Of a stretch of DNA of 64,000 nucleotides, positions 12,881 through 25,899 are shown one piece after another; within the stretch, counting starts at the first letter, position 1, and the number at the start of each line of letters is the position of its first letter. This DNA comes from Jacaranda mimosifolia. Lineage: Eukaryota; Streptophyta; Magnoliopsida; Lamiales; Bignoniaceae. The translations under genes were made by a program, and so were the position numbers. Under the pieces are notes generated by a model. The model was not told the origin of the DNA and searched no databases. It was given only the letters and a program-made list of their open reading frames with translations. The stretch covers positions 41,092,501-41,156,500 of the forward strand of contig CM032117.1 in the NCBI GenBank assembly GCA_018894105.1. Reading direction: 5' to 3'.

Positions 12881-13302
12881 AATATAAGGAAAAATTAAAA
12901 AGTGTTCCTTCATATTCAAAATTTTTTGTAATATTTTTATTAAAATTTTCAAAATAATACTTCATTTGCAAATTGAAAATTTATTTCTAAGCACTGAATC
13001 TCTTAATTAAGATTTAGCTATTATGATGGAGGATAATTGTATAAAATTGTATAAAACTAAATAGAACTTTTTAATGTTTAACTTATCATTGAGTATTATC
13101 AAGTGATCAATTGATTTAATGGCATAATATATATATATGACGTTTGAAATTTAAATTTTAATAAAATTTTGATATTCATATATGTAAATTTAAAACACTT
13201 ATTATTGATTTTTTTTCTTTGCATACTAAAAAGAAAAAAAAAAGAAAGAAAAATAGACAAACAAATAAACAGTTCATAAGAACTTTGTAACAACTAAGAA
13301 GA
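12881..13302. other. AT-rich DNA left of the nested transposon; displaced distal NYC1 upstream region
   Basis: No gene is visible. Because the 10-bp duplication at 13303-13312 and 27456-27465 marks one insertion, this DNA was next to the present proximal NYC1 upstream region before the insertion. It is now about 14 kb from the NYC1 start codon. Confidence 0.55.
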
Positions 13303-13312
13303 TAGATGTCTA
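13303..13312. repeat. Left target-site duplication of the nested element
   Basis: TAGATGTCTA directly precedes the terminal GGGAAAATTG of element S. The right copy, TGGATGTCTA, is at 27456-27465; nine of ten bases match. A 9-11 bp duplication is usual for Mutator-like elements. Confidence 0.8.
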
Positions 13313-15176
13313 GGGAAAATTGCCTTTTTAGTCCCTTAGTTTAATTGTGTGTACAATTTAGTCCTGAGCTTATGGCATTAAACACTTTTAGTCCAAATTT
13401 CATAATTTTTTAACACTTTTGGTCCTTCTTCCAATTTCCCGTTGAAATTTGAACTAGAAACAATTATTTGTTTATGAAAAGCCACTTGAAATTTTATCTA
13501 TTTATAAAAGAAATCTGCAAAATATACCATTTGACTCTCACTAAAAAATTTGAAAAATAATAAAAAATTTAAATTACATACCACAAAAGCTCTCTACAAA
13601 AATATTTCGACATAACATTTATATATATATATATAGATATAGATATAAATACAAATCTATATTATGTATGTATACTTAAATACATACATATATATGACTA
13701 TATACATGCATATACATACATATATTATATAAACCCCATCTACCCCCAACCCACTACCCAGAGATGGAGCTAGGGAGGGGGGGCTGACAGGAGGCGCCGC
13801 CCCTCAAAATATTAAAACTTCATTTTCTATATTAAAAATTTTAATATTACACTTTTACCATCTTCAAATTATAAATTTGCCCCTCTTCTTATTGAAATTT
13901 ATATTTTTGGTAATTTAGAAATTCGCTCCTTATAAAGAAAATTTTTGACTTCGTCCCTGCCCTTACCCAAATCCCAATGATCGACAATGCTTGGCCATGG
14001 CCGACGCTATGCTTAGCGTCGGCCATGGCTAGCTCGGCTATGGGTTGGCATGGGTTGGGAAAGGGGATGGTGAGCGGGTCTAGGGATGGAGTAAAGAGGG
14101 GGTGAGGTGGGGGCCTAACCAGGCCATGGCTAGCTAACTGTAGGCTTGTGAGGGTTGACGAGGAAGGGCAACAGATGGGTGGGGAGGGGGGGTGGTGAAG
14201 ATGAAATGAAGGAAATTGGTGGGGGAGAAAAAAATAATCCTTTTTTTTCCTTTCATTTATTAAAATTTTTTAATTGATTTATTAAGTATTAATTTATGTA
14301 TTATCATTAAGTATTAATTACACATTATTCAAAATAATTAATTTTTTGACCTATTATATTTATTTAAAATTATTAAATTATATTGTTCAAAATAATTTAA
14401 ATTGTATTAAAATAATTGAAGTGATCAAATTATGTGTTTAAAATTATTAAAATTATTATTGATAGTTTTAAATTATTATATTATTTTAGATATATTTATT
14501 ATTTTAATATTATAGAGGATATAATTTAAAATTATAAAATTATATCTGTTAAGAGATGTATTTGATTTTTATTTTTATTTTTGTTTTTTATTTTTAATTA
14601 ATAAATAAATTTCATTAAATTTGATTACTTTAGATATTTGTATGATTTTAATTTTTTTTTATTTTTTTTAGTTCAACTTTATCTAAAAATAATTTAATAT
14701 TTAATTTTTTTATTAATAATAAAATATATTTAAATTTATTATGAATAATTTAAAAAATGTAAAATTACACCCCAAATATATGAAAAATATTACAAGTAGA
14801 TCCAAAGGTATTTTTGCCTAAAAAATAATAAGAACAGTTATCAGAGAATATTTTTGAATTTTCACATGAATTTTCGAATGATGTTAATAAATTTGTTAAT
14901 GAAGGTTAACAATTCTGTGAAAATGTCAGACGGAACGAAATTAAGGAGTCATTGCAATGTTTTTGAGTTTATTTAAAAACAAGTCAAAATTTAAGGATTC
15001 ATATGTTTTAATCAAAATAAAAATATTAAAAATATTAATATTTAACGAAATTTGTGATATTTTCCGTCAATTTAGCGGTGAAGGACTAAAAATATTAAAA
15101 AAATTTATAAAATTTAGACTAAAAATATTTAATAACATAAATTTGAGATTAATAGTACACACAATTAAATTTTTGG
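13313..15176. mobile_element. Element S: small TIR element, left part (split by MULE B)
   Basis: A non-autonomous element with terminal inverted repeats of about 130 bp. The left repeat (13313 to about 13440) starts GGGAAAATTGCC. Its complement is found at about 15070-15176, but the outermost part is missing there and reappears at 27437-27455, on the far side of MULE B. The 10-bp duplication flanks the rejoined element. The interior has no coding region: it holds an AT microsatellite (about 13618-13700), a GC-rich segment starting near 13760 and a perfect 16-bp-arm hairpin. Long inverted repeats and a 10-bp duplication suggest a Mutator-type element, but the family is not certain. Confidence 0.8.
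13994..14029. repeat. Perfect hairpin, 16-bp arms, 4-base loop
   Basis: GCCATGGCCGACGCTA (13994-14009) is followed after TGCT by its exact complement (14014-14029). The arms are GC-rich, unlike the AT-rich surroundings, and lie inside element S. No T-tract follows on either strand. Confidence 0.85.
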
Positions 15177-15587
15177 GGGGCACTTATTTAAAAGTACCAA
15201 AAACACTTTCAAAGTTTGTAATCAATCCCCACTTGATTTTTGTTAGAATAAACTCCCTAGTTTTGTTAAAATTTTAGAGATCACTCCCCACTCACATGAT
15301 TTGACAAAAATGCCCTTAAGTATAATATTTTTCATTCATTTTTTTTTCACTTCTTCTTTATCCGGACAAGTAAACAGTAAACCCTATCATACGCTCATTA
15401 CCAGAAACAGAAAGAACAGAAAAAACGCAACAAGCTCCACGGCGGGAATGAGAATAACGTCAGAGCCAAAAACCACCAATCCGATAGTTGCATTGTCTTC
15501 TTCTCTTTTTATTTTTATCATTTTCGGGTTTCATCTTCTTCTCAGTTTCTTTTCAGTTGCTTCTGAGTTTCTTATATTTTTCCGACA

Positions 15588-18500
15588 ATGTCAATCAGTA
15601 GTGAAGCAAGTGTGTTCAATCAAGTGTTTGGGAGTTGCTGCTACAAAGACCAGCTCTATATAATGTCAATTAAGGATAGTATGACTTTAATGGATATGTA
15701 TATTAATCTCGCAAGAAAATTGAGTGAAATCAACGCTGAGCACTTCAATTTGCAATATATAGCTCCACATCAAAGATTGTACGTGAGTTTAACTGATGAC
15801 GACGATGTCATGAATATGTTCTTACTGTATTTGACATTGAAGATGAACATTGTTGACATCCTGGTAAACCGAAAGGATGAATCAAGCAGCAGAGAAAAGA
15901 ATAGCAATGATGTTTTAAGGTAATACTTCTACAGAATCTAAGCTGTACTGCAGTTTGTAAAGTTTTGTACTTGAAGTGTTCTGAAATTACACTCTGTTTA
16001 TTTGAAAATCTTTCTGTACTTGGAGCGTTCTACATCATACTTCATTGCAATTAACATTGTACTTCATCTCACAAAAATTATACTCTGTTATGTAAGTTTT
16101 ATACTTCAAGTGTTCTACTACTGGAAATTGTACTGCAACTTGTAGCGGTTTATACTTGAAGTGTTCCCAAATTGTACATAATCTATATAAAATTATACTT
16201 TCAGTTTTCTGAAATTATACTTCATTTTACGAAAATTGTACTGAAGTTGCTGGGTTTTATACTTCAATTGTTCAAAAATTTTACTTTATTTTATACAAAT
16301 TTGTACTCCAGTTATCTGAAATTGTGCTTCATTTCACCAAAATTATACTCTATTATTTAATTTTTATACTTCAAAGTATTCTACTAATTGATTATCCAAA
16401 GTTATACCGCTATTGTTAGCGGTTTATACCTGAAGTGTTCAGAAACTATACTTCTTTTTATCTAAAATTGAACTTCAAGTTTTTGAGATTATACTTTATT
16501 TTACAAAATCTTTACTCTATTCATTGAATGTCTATACTTTAAGTGTTATATTTATCGATTATCCAAAATATATTACAGTTTCTTGGGCTTTATACTTCAA
16601 GGGTTGAAATTGTACTTCACTTTATCTAAAATTGTATTTTTATTTTCTGAAATTATACTTTCTTTTGTACTTCATTTTATAGAAAACTATATTTTATTCA
16701 TTGAAGTTCTATACTTCAAGTGTTCCTAAATTGTAATTCATTTTATCTAAACTTGTACTTCAATTATTTGAATCTATTATTTGACTTTGAAGTTTTCTAC
16801 TAATAAATTATCCAATTTGTAATGTAATTGCTAAGGTTTTATACTTCAGGTGTTTTTTACTTTATCAAAAATTCTACTTCTATTTTTTAAAATTACACTT
16901 CATTTTATACATCATTTTACTTAAATCTGTGTTCTTGTCATTGAAGTTCTATACTTCAGGTGTTCTCTAATTGTACTTCATTTTATCTCAACTTGCACTT
17001 CAATTATCTGAATCTATTATGTAAGTTTCATACTTTAAGTGTTCTACTAATTGATTATACAAAATTGTACTGCATTTGCTAAGGATTTATACTTCAAGTG
17101 TTTTGGAATTGTACTTCATTTTATATAAAATGGTACTTCTATTTTCTGAAATTATACTTCATTTCATCTAAAATTGTTCTTCTATTTTTTGAAATTATAC
17201 TTTATTTTATACATAATTTTACCTAAACTTGTACTCCAGTCGTTGAAGTTCTATACTTCAAGTGTCCGAAATTGTACTTCATTTTATCTGAACTTATACT
17301 TCAATTATCTGAATCTATTATTTAATTTTGAAGCGTCTATTAATGGATTATCCAAAAATTATACTGCAATAGCTAAGGTTTTATACTTCAGGAGTTCTGA
17401 AATTGTACTTCACTTTATCTGAAATTGTACTTCGGTTTTCTGAATTTATACTTCAGTTTTTACATACTTTCACTTAAATCTGTATTTTTTCATTGAAGTT
17501 CTATAGTTCAGGTGTTCTTGAATTGTACTTTACTTTGTCTAAAATTGTACTTCTATTTTCTGAAATTATACTTCATTTTATACATCATTTTACCTAAACT
17601 TGTACTCCATTCATTGAAGTTCTATACTTCAAGTGTTCGAAGTTGTACTTCATTTTATCAGAACTTGTACTTCAATTATCTGAACCTATTATTTAATTTT
17701 GAAGCGTCTACTAATGGATTATCCAAAAATTATACTGCAATTTCTAAGATTTTATACTTTAGTTGTTTTGAAATTGTTCTTCGATTTTTTGAAATTATAC
17801 TTCAGTTTTTACATAATTTCACCTAAATCTGTATTCTTTTCAATGGAGTTCTGTACTTCAAATGTTCTGAAATTGTACTTGACTTTGTCAAAAATTGTAC
17901 TTCTATTTTATGAAATTATACTTCATTTTATACATCATTTTACCTAAACTTGTACTCCATTCATTGAAGTTCTATACTTCAAGTATCCGAAATTGTACTT
18001 CATTTTATCTAAACTTGTACTTCAATTATCTGAACCTATTATTTAATTTTGAAGCGTCTACTAATGAATTATCCAAAAATTATACTGCAATAGCTAAGGT
18101 TCGATACTTCAGGTGTTCTGAAATTGTACTTCACTTCTTTTACTTCTGTTTCTTAAAATTATACTTCATTTTATACATCATTTTACCTAAATCTGTATTC
18201 TTTTCATTGAAGTTCTGTACTTCAAGTGTTCTCAAATTCTACTTCATTTTATCTTAACTTGCACTTCAATTTTCTGAATCTCTTATTTAACTTTACATTG
18301 TTCTACTAATGGATTATCCAAAAATTGTACTCCAATTGCTAAGGTTTTATATTTCATGCGTTCTGAAATTGTACTTCTTTTTATATAAGATTATACTTAA
18401 GCTTTTACGTAAAATTGTTCTCCGTTATTTAAGTTTATAAAGTTCTATTAATTTTGCACTTTATTTTACCTAAAGTTGTATACTTAAAGTACTGTACTTA

Positions 18501-20403
18501 TTGATTATCAAAATTGTACTGTAATTGCTTGCGTTTCATACTTCTATTATTCTGAAATTGTATTTCGTTTATTTGAAATTATACCACAATGCTGAATTAT
18601 TCTACATATTGTACTTTATTTTACCTAAAATTTTACTTCATTTGTCAACCTCAAGGGACGCAGTCGAGGAGGAAATTGGTTCGACCAATGCATCACACAA
18701 TAAATTGGATTTAATTAGCAACTCAATTGAAGCATGGAGGAATTGCATATATGGAAAGGGTCAAACATTCAAGGATGCTCAGGAGTTCAGAATTATGCTT
18801 AAGAATTATGCAGTGTCTACTTTGCGGTCATTTAAATACAAGAAAAATGACAGTAAAAAAATCATAGCCATTTGCAGTGATGAAAATTGCAAATGGAGAA
18901 TCTATGCATCAAGGCATGAGGCTGATAAATTATTTGGCATTCTAAAATGCAATCTAGAGCACACATGTGGTGAGGCTAATCTTCGGACAAGGGGACATCC
19001 TAAAGTCGATTCCTCTTGGGTTGCTAACATAGTGAAGGATAAATTGAGATCAGAGCCATGTTATTGGCCCTCTACCATATTGAAAGATATCTACAGAGAA
19101 TATGGTGTGGAACTTAGGTACCATAAATCAATGGATGGGTAAGGAATTAGCTATGCATGACATCCATGGAGCTGAGAAGGGATCTTATGATAAGTTGAGG
19201 TGGTACTGTGATGCTGTGAATAGGACAAACCCTGGAAGTATTGCAGACTGTGAGATTGACCCAATCAGTCAAAAATTTCATCGGCTATTTATATGTTTCA
19301 GTGCCTACCTTCTTGGTTTTCTTAGAAGATGCAGGCCATTGATATTCTTGGACGGCACTCATATTAAAAATAAATACAAAGAAGTTTTACTCAGCGCTGT
19401 CAGTAAGGATGCTAATAATGCCTTATTCACGTTAGCATATGCAATTGTTAACTCTGAAAATGATATTAATTGGGGTTCTGCTTTAAGCTAAGAAGTGTCT
19501 TAGATTCTAAATATCTGCTTGGCTTATCAAGGTTTACTTTCTTCTCCGATCAACATCCAGGTCTTATTAAGGCTCTCCCCATGATATTTCCCGGTAGCCA
19601 CCATGCATATTGCTTGAGACATTTAGTGGATGACTTTAAGAAATAGGTAAGTATACTTTATCTTTGTTTGTGAGACAATTATGTGAAATAAACTCTAATT
19701 CATAACATTTAGCACATTACTGTTCTATTATTCTAAATTCATGTATTATGAAAGTACCCTCTACATAACAAGAAACATTGATGTTCTGTTTTTATGAAAT
19801 AAAACAGCCCGATTTATGCTAGTTGCAGCCATGGTTGATCACATACGCATGCAAATAATGGTTATGATGCATGATAGATGAGAAAAATCTCATAAGATGG
19901 TTGGTCAATTATGTCCCAAGCAAGAGAAGAAGTTGGCAATCAATCATATGCGTTCTCGTAACTTAAAAGTTGTCATGTCTAGCAGTTGGATCTTTGAGAT
20001 GATTGAGCAAGATAAATCATATGCTGTAGATTTACACAGTAGGGTTTGTTCGTGCAAAGCATGGCAGATTGATAAAATACCATAAAGACATGCTTGTGCT
20101 TGTATCAAGTCAAAGTTACTTTCACCGTATGACTTCACCGATCAATACTACCAAGTTGAAATGTATCAACAAGCATACCAAGCAGTGATAAACCCTATTC
20201 CTACATTTGATATGCATCTGTTCCCTCTAGATGATGATGTCGTCATTCACGTACTTGATTGTCGATCTCAGCCTTGGCGTAGAAGGACACAGAGGATTCC
20301 ATCACAGATTAAGAGGACACAGATTAAGAAACGTGTAATTAAGTGTAAAAGGTGTGGTAGAATAGGGCATAATCGTCGAACTTGCAAAGAATCAGTAAAC
20401 TAG
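15588..20403 (+). pseudogene. MULE B transposase pseudogene
   Basis: Exon 1 (15588-15919) encodes a PB1-like domain ending in a DDDDVMNMF stretch. Exon 2 (18656-19646) encodes the MuDR-type DNA-binding domain, with a CSDENCKWRI core, then the first MULE block with LDGTH (Asp codon 19351-19353) and FFSDQHPG (Asp codon 19548-19550). Exon 3 (about 19743-20403) has the SWIM finger and a CCHC knuckle CKRCGRIGHNRRTC, stopping at 20401. The exon 1/exon 2 join keeps frame exactly. Damage: a one-base frameshift near 19130, a frame change near 19487, a stop before the intron 2 donor, a lost intron 2 acceptor, a stop in the SWIM finger (about 20086), and a deletion of about 185 bp near 19795 that removes the segment holding the third catalytic residue (Glu), which MULE A keeps. 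Confidence 0.87.
15920..18655 (+). repeat. MULE B transposase intron 1, filled with short-period repeats
   Basis: The intron runs from donor AAG|GTAATA to acceptor CAAG|GGACG; joining the exons restores the frame, so the array is intronic. Nearly all of its 2.74 kb is units of about 20-23 bp with TATACTTCA or TGTACTTCA cores. Larger blocks recur, for example TACCTAAACTTGTACTCC at 17220, 17591 and 17941 (spacings 371 and 350). The unit types match those in the MULE A intron, but block number and order differ. Plus-strand open frames here, for example 17512-17826, are Leu/Tyr-rich repeat translations and not genes. Confidence 0.85.
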
Positions 20404-20770
20404 TAGAATTTTGTACCTTAATCTGGGATAATTGTACTTGATTTCTTCACATTTGCACCTCACTTGGGTAATGAGGTAGGTGATTTAGCGTGAAATTAGC
20501 ATTCTTGCATGTTGTTTGAGATATAGTAGAATTTTGTACCTCAATTTGGGATAATTGTATTTGATTTCTTCACATTTGCACCTCACTTAGGCAATGAGGC
20601 AGGTGATTTATTGTGAAATTAACATTCTTACATGTTGTCCGAGACATAGTAGAATTTTGTACCTCAATCTAGGATAATTGTACTTTATTTCTTCACATTT
20701 GCACCTCACTTGGGCAATGAGGCAGGTGATTTAGCGTGAAATTCACATTTTCACCTCACTTGGGCAACTT
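20401..20770 (+). repeat. 123-bp tandem repeat, three copies, after the transposase stop
   Basis: TAGTAGAATTTTGTACC starts at 20401, 20524 and 20647, an exact period of 123 bp; the third copy is partial. The first copy starts at the transposase stop codon. Each copy contains TTGTAC and TTGCACCTCACTT words at spacings of about 21 bp. Confidence 0.9.
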
Positions 20771-21146
20771 TGTACTTAATATCTTAATATATTTACTAAT
20801 ATTTTTGAATTGAAATTTGTTCAAAGATTTGTTTTTTAAGTCTTGGTAATTAATAACCAAACTATTGAAGTATGTGTCCAATATTTATCATATGAATAAA
20901 ATAAAGTGTAAAATTTTTAAGTTGTTAATCGTTAGTGTTCAATAGATGAATGTTATCAATTGCAGTAATGAAATAATACTTATGCTTTCAAAGATGTAAA
21001 CAAATGAGAATTTGATGATGATATCCACTTTATCATGTGTACAAATTCGTACTTCACCAGATTCGATAATCTCAAATTATTGTACTTGCCCATAATTACA
21101 ATTATTGGAGAATAATTATTCAATTGCAAAAAGTGTGCTTCAACAA
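20771..21146. other. Diverged repeat-like spacer
   Basis: AT-rich spacer between the 123-bp and 208-bp arrays. Scattered GTAC words remain, but no regular period and no gene is visible. Confidence 0.5.
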
Positions 21147-22100
21147 AACAAACTTTATACTTAGTTTTTTCTGAGTTTGTACTTCATTTCTCCAGAATTG
21201 TATTGAGTTTGTACTCCGTTTCCCTGAATTGTACTCAAAATCCCTGCCATGTTTCAATTGAATTTAAGTGTTCTTCAGCGAAACACATTTTATACTTTCT
21301 TTGTTCTGGGTTTCTACTTCATTGCCCTCAAAATGCACTCAAATCCGCTGCCCAATTTCAATTGAATTGAAGTGTACTTCAATGAAGGACATTTTATACT
21401 CTGTTTATTATGAGTTTGTACTTTGTTTCCCTTGAATTGTACTCAAATTCCCTACCCTGTTTCAATTGAATTTAAGTGTTCTTCAGCGAAACACATTTTA
21501 TACTTTCTTTGTTCTGGGTTTCTACTTCATTGCCCTCAAAATGCACTCAAATCCGCTGCCCAATTTCAATTGAATTGAAGTGTACTTCAATGAAGGACAT
21601 TTTATACTCTGTTTATTTTGAGTTTGTACTTTGTTTCCCTTGAATTGTATTCAAATTCCCTGCCCTGTTTCAATTGAATTTAAGTGTTCTTCAGCGAAAC
21701 ACATTTTATACTTTCTTTGTTCTGGGTTTCTACTTCATTGCCCTCAAAATGAACTCAAATCCGCCGCCCAGTTTCAATTGAATTGAAGTGTATTTGAACG
21801 AAGGACATTTTATCCTTTGTTTATTCTGAGTTTGTACTTTGTTTCCCTTTAATTGTACTCAAATTTCCTGCCCTGTTTCAATTGAATTTAAGTGTTCTTC
21901 AGCGAAACACATTTTATACTTTCTTTGTTTTAGGTTTGTACTTCATTGTCCTCAAAATGCACTCGAATCCGTCGCCCAGTTTCAATTGAATTGAAGTGTA
22001 CTTCAACGAATGACATTTTATACTCTATTTATTACGAGTTTGTACTTCGTTTCCCCTGAATTGTATTCAAATTACCCGCCTTGTTTCAATTGAATTTAAG
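21147..22100 (+). repeat. 208-bp tandem array between the convergent genes
   Basis: GTTTCAATTGAATTTAAG starts at 21251, 21459, 21667, 21875 and 22083: four successive spacings of exactly 208 bp. Each 208-bp unit is a dimer of two related halves of about 104 bp (one with CAGCGAAACACATTTTATAC, one with CAATGAAGGACATTTTATAC), and each half is about five units of 20-22 bp with TGTACTTC or TATACTTT cores. The array ends about 95 bp before the Ulp1-like stop codon, so it occupies the shared 3' space of both genes. Confidence 0.92.
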
Positions 22101-23249
22101 TTATAAATAATTAATGGAAAATTACACTTACATACAAAATACTATTATAAACAAAGTATGCTTCAATTTACACATGTATTTACGTACAAGTGATTTAAAT
22201 CTTGGCATTTTCATGACTTAATATTGTATATGCCATATTCACACGATATTTATCAATTTCAATTGTTCTAGCATCCCTCTAGAACTCGGGGGTGTCTCTA
22301 GCAAAACATTCTGCCCAAAGGCATACATAGACACCACAATCCATTGTACCCACTTGCGGCTTGCTTTTTTTTTTTTTTTCTTTTTCTGCTTTATTTGTTC
22401 ATCCACACGACTCCCTAATGAAAGCTTCATGTACCGAGAATAGAATGAAGCCTACAAAAATATTGATAAGTTGTTGACTCTCTACTTTATGAAGAAATCA
22501 TCGGGAAAAGAAGCAAACTTACAATGGCAATAGCTATCGATTTGTATCTGGCGGCCACTATTGAATTCATGTATAAGAAAGAACGAGTCGAGGTGTCGAG
22601 GACAACCAAGAACTAGTGCTGGCGCTGGCAAATCGGTAGGATTATGTAACGACACTGGTTTAAAACATCAAACGTGAGCTCTTCCAAATCTATACAGGTG
22701 AAAGGTGTTAAGTTTAAGCTTCAACTCCACAAATTCTTCATCCATAATATCCTTGATGTTGCATCCCTCTAGTTGGTTTAATATATCACCCTATGAAGTA
22801 TAAAACAAATAGTTAGACTCATTGGAAACGTGAACTAAATTAAGTTAGGAAACTGCCACATACCTGCGCTATTGAGGATGCAAACCACACCTTGTGGTGA
22901 CACTTCTTGCTAAAAGATGGGCTACATAATATTGACATGTAGCAGTCCACTATGTCACCGGTAAGTTTTCATTCAAATAAGAGCTCACAAAAGTTTCTTC
23001 CATCCAGAAACTGTCTTGCTCCCTTCCAGACAGTCACCCTACACAATTGTTAATTGTTAGTTCAGATACCAATTTATCCAACAGAAAAATAATAAGCAAA
23101 TTTTGTTACCTCAAATTATCTCTTATGACAAAGTTGTCGATGACTTTTTGCTCTTCTACTGGAATAAGAGCAAGATCTCTATAATCAGTCCTTCCTTTAT
23201 AGGGATCAACCACTTCAGTCTTTGGGTTGGTTGGTTCATCTGCCACCTG

Positions 23250-24240
23250 GGGTACAAAACCCAAGCACATTAGGTATAAAGTGTCAACTATTGAAGTAGA
23301 AAAGATAAGCACATGAAGTATATATATCACCAACATGGAGTACAAAACTCAAGCACATTAGGTGTAAAGTTTCAACTATTGAAGTAGAAAAGATAAGCAC
23401 ATGAAGTACAGATACCACCAACATGGAGTACAGAACTCAAACACATTAGGTGTAAAGTGTCAATTATTGAAGTAGAAAAGATAAGCACATGAAGTACATA
23501 TATCACCAACATAGAGTACAGAACTCAAGTATATTACGTATAGAATGTCAACTATTGAAGTAGAAAAGATAAGCACATGAAGTACAGATACCACCAACAT
23601 GGAGTACAGAACTCAAGCACATTAGGTATAATGTGTCAACTATTGAAGTAGAAAAGATAAGCACATGAAGTGCAGATATCACCAACATGGAGTACAAAAC
23701 TCAAGCATATTAGGTATAAAGTGTCAACTATTCAAGTAGAAAAGATAAGCACTTGAAGTACAGATACCACCAACATGGAGTATAGAACTCAAGCACATTA
23801 GGTATAAAGTGTCAACTGTTGAAGTAGAAAAGATAAGCACATGAAATACAAATACCACCAACATAGAGTACAAAACTCAAGCACATTAGTTATAAAGTGT
23901 CAACTATTGAAGTAGAAAAGATAAGCACATAAAGTACAGATATCATCAATACGGAGTACAAAATACTAGCATATAATGTATAAAGTATCAACTATTGAAG
24001 TATAAAGATCAGCACATGAAGTACAAATATCGCCAACATTAAGTGCAAAAGATTAGCACATTAAGTATAAATATCACCCACTTGGAGTACAAAAGATTAG
24101 CACATAAGTACAAGTATCACCAAAATGAAGTATAGGATATCATCCATTAAGTGCAAATATCAACCAATCAAGTATAAGATATCATAACATTTATTACAAC
24201 AGATAGTTTACAAATGAAATGTAAATAGCAAAAAAATAAA
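23250..24240 (-). repeat. 88-bp tandem array in an Ulp1-like intron
   Basis: GAAGTAGAAAAGATAAG-type landmarks start at 23293, 23381, 23469, 23557, 23645, 23733, 23821, 23909 and 23997: eight successive spacings of exactly 88 bp. Each 88-bp unit is four sub-units of about 22 bp starting GAAGTAC, GGAGTAC, AGGTATA and GAAGTAG. From about 24030 the order loosens. The array touches the acceptor of the next exon (CCCCAG|GTGG at 23247). On the gene strand the cores read TGTACTTCA. Confidence 0.92.
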
Positions 24241-25899
24241 ACATTAAGTAGTGTACAACACCTTCTTCTCTTCTTGTTCTTTATTTTTTCGTGCACGAGG
24301 ACGAGCACGATAGGTCTTTGTCACTTGCCTTGCTCTTTTGGCTGGTGTAGTGCGCGGGGGGCTGACAAAATCTGGAAATTTCTGTTTTGGCTTCTTGTCT
24401 TCTCGATTGCGCACATTTGTCACAATCGAGGACATGACATTTGCCACTTCAATATCAGATTCCTTGAACTCAGCCGCTTGAATTGGTATATAGTGTTCTG
24501 TCTTGAAAGGTATGGGGGAATCTAAAGGATCATGACGGAGTTTAGTTTGACTTTCTTCATCCACAATATCTTCAGAATCATCCCCTTCTTTCTGTGCATC
24601 ATGTACCAAATCAAGTCCCCCCTCATGCACATACTCACTAGCTTCCTGCTCAAGCTCCACCCCATCAGTCTCTTCCTCAGCTAGATGCTTCTCCTTACCC
24701 TGCTTCTTCATTGCTATGTATTCGAATGAAGCAATTTTTTCTTTCAATGATTTAATTTCTTCACCTTTTGCTGCAATAATTGTTTCATATATTGTATGAT
24801 CACAGACATGGACTTTACTGATGGCAGTATTGGCAGCCTCTGATTTCTTGATCAAAACTGCCAATTCTGACTCCTCTGGAGCAGGGTTGAGGGTTACAAC
24901 CTATTACAATGGAAATAATTATCAAATTCAAATTATTATACAAAAAGCTAATAATGAATTATTACAATTATTACCATATATGTTGTAACTTGCTTCAATT
25001 TATTCTCTACCTGCTCCACATTTTGTGGGAGTTTGCTATTTTTCCACCGGTAAAAGCGTGGAAACTCAAACAAACTTACTGGTGAAGCCAGTGACGAGAT
25101 GCGTTCATAAACCTATGCCGGTCGTTCATAAATTGAAAAATTATACTCACTTGAATATAAATATAATCAATGTTATTATAAAAATGAATCAAACACTTAC
25201 CATCAAGCCGACTGTACACCCATCAATGTACTTCTTTGTTCTTTCTCCACCTATTCCTAAATGGTCCTTCATATCTTGGACAAGAAAATTGTATGCAGCT
25301 ATGCCCCATGCATACAGACCAACTCTAGACAAATTGTCCAAGTATGGTAGGAGAAATCATGGAGTTCAATAATTAGATGTTGGAAACAGAATACAATTAA
25401 AAATAAAAAGTATGTACAACCTACAAAAATTATTCAAGTCTTCCATACTATCCTTATATACATACTCCTCAAGTTTTTTTGCTATTTCAGATCTAGTTAT
25501 ATTCTACAGCTTTCCAGAAAAAAAGCGGTCAAAGGTTGAAGACTTCATCTTCAATGTTATATCATCAGATTGCCCCACATGTGGCAACCCTAAAACCATT
25601 GAAAATTCAGCTGCAGAAAAAGTAACCTCAACCCCCTCCGCAAAATGAAATGAGAGCTTTTTTGGGTCAAACCTCCTAAGTATAGCTTCAAGCCGAATGA
25701 AGCTTAAACTTAACTTAGGCATATCCATGTATATATAGAAAGGGGTCTTCTTCAATGCATCAAAATGTTTGGACCCCATCTTGAACTTCACAAGCTCCAA
25801 TTTACTCTAAAAATATTGGGGGGAGCAACGAGAGTAGACCTCACAATGTCTTGGCTTTGCTGCAATGAGAAAAAAAAAAAATAGTATATAAACATATAA

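Noticed and set aside
15301..15663. Plus-strand frame with a hydrophobic start, possible secreted peptide
   Set aside because: It overlaps the transposase leader and PB1-like exon in another frame; the matching MULE A region does not keep it.
17174..18257. Several plus-strand frames of 80-120 codons
   Set aside because: Same cause: translations of the repeat array in MULE B intron 1, located between a valid splice donor and acceptor.
23250..24240. Regular 88-bp repeats considered as a CRISPR array
   Set aside because: No unique spacers, the unit is itself four related sub-units, and the context is a plant transposon intron.
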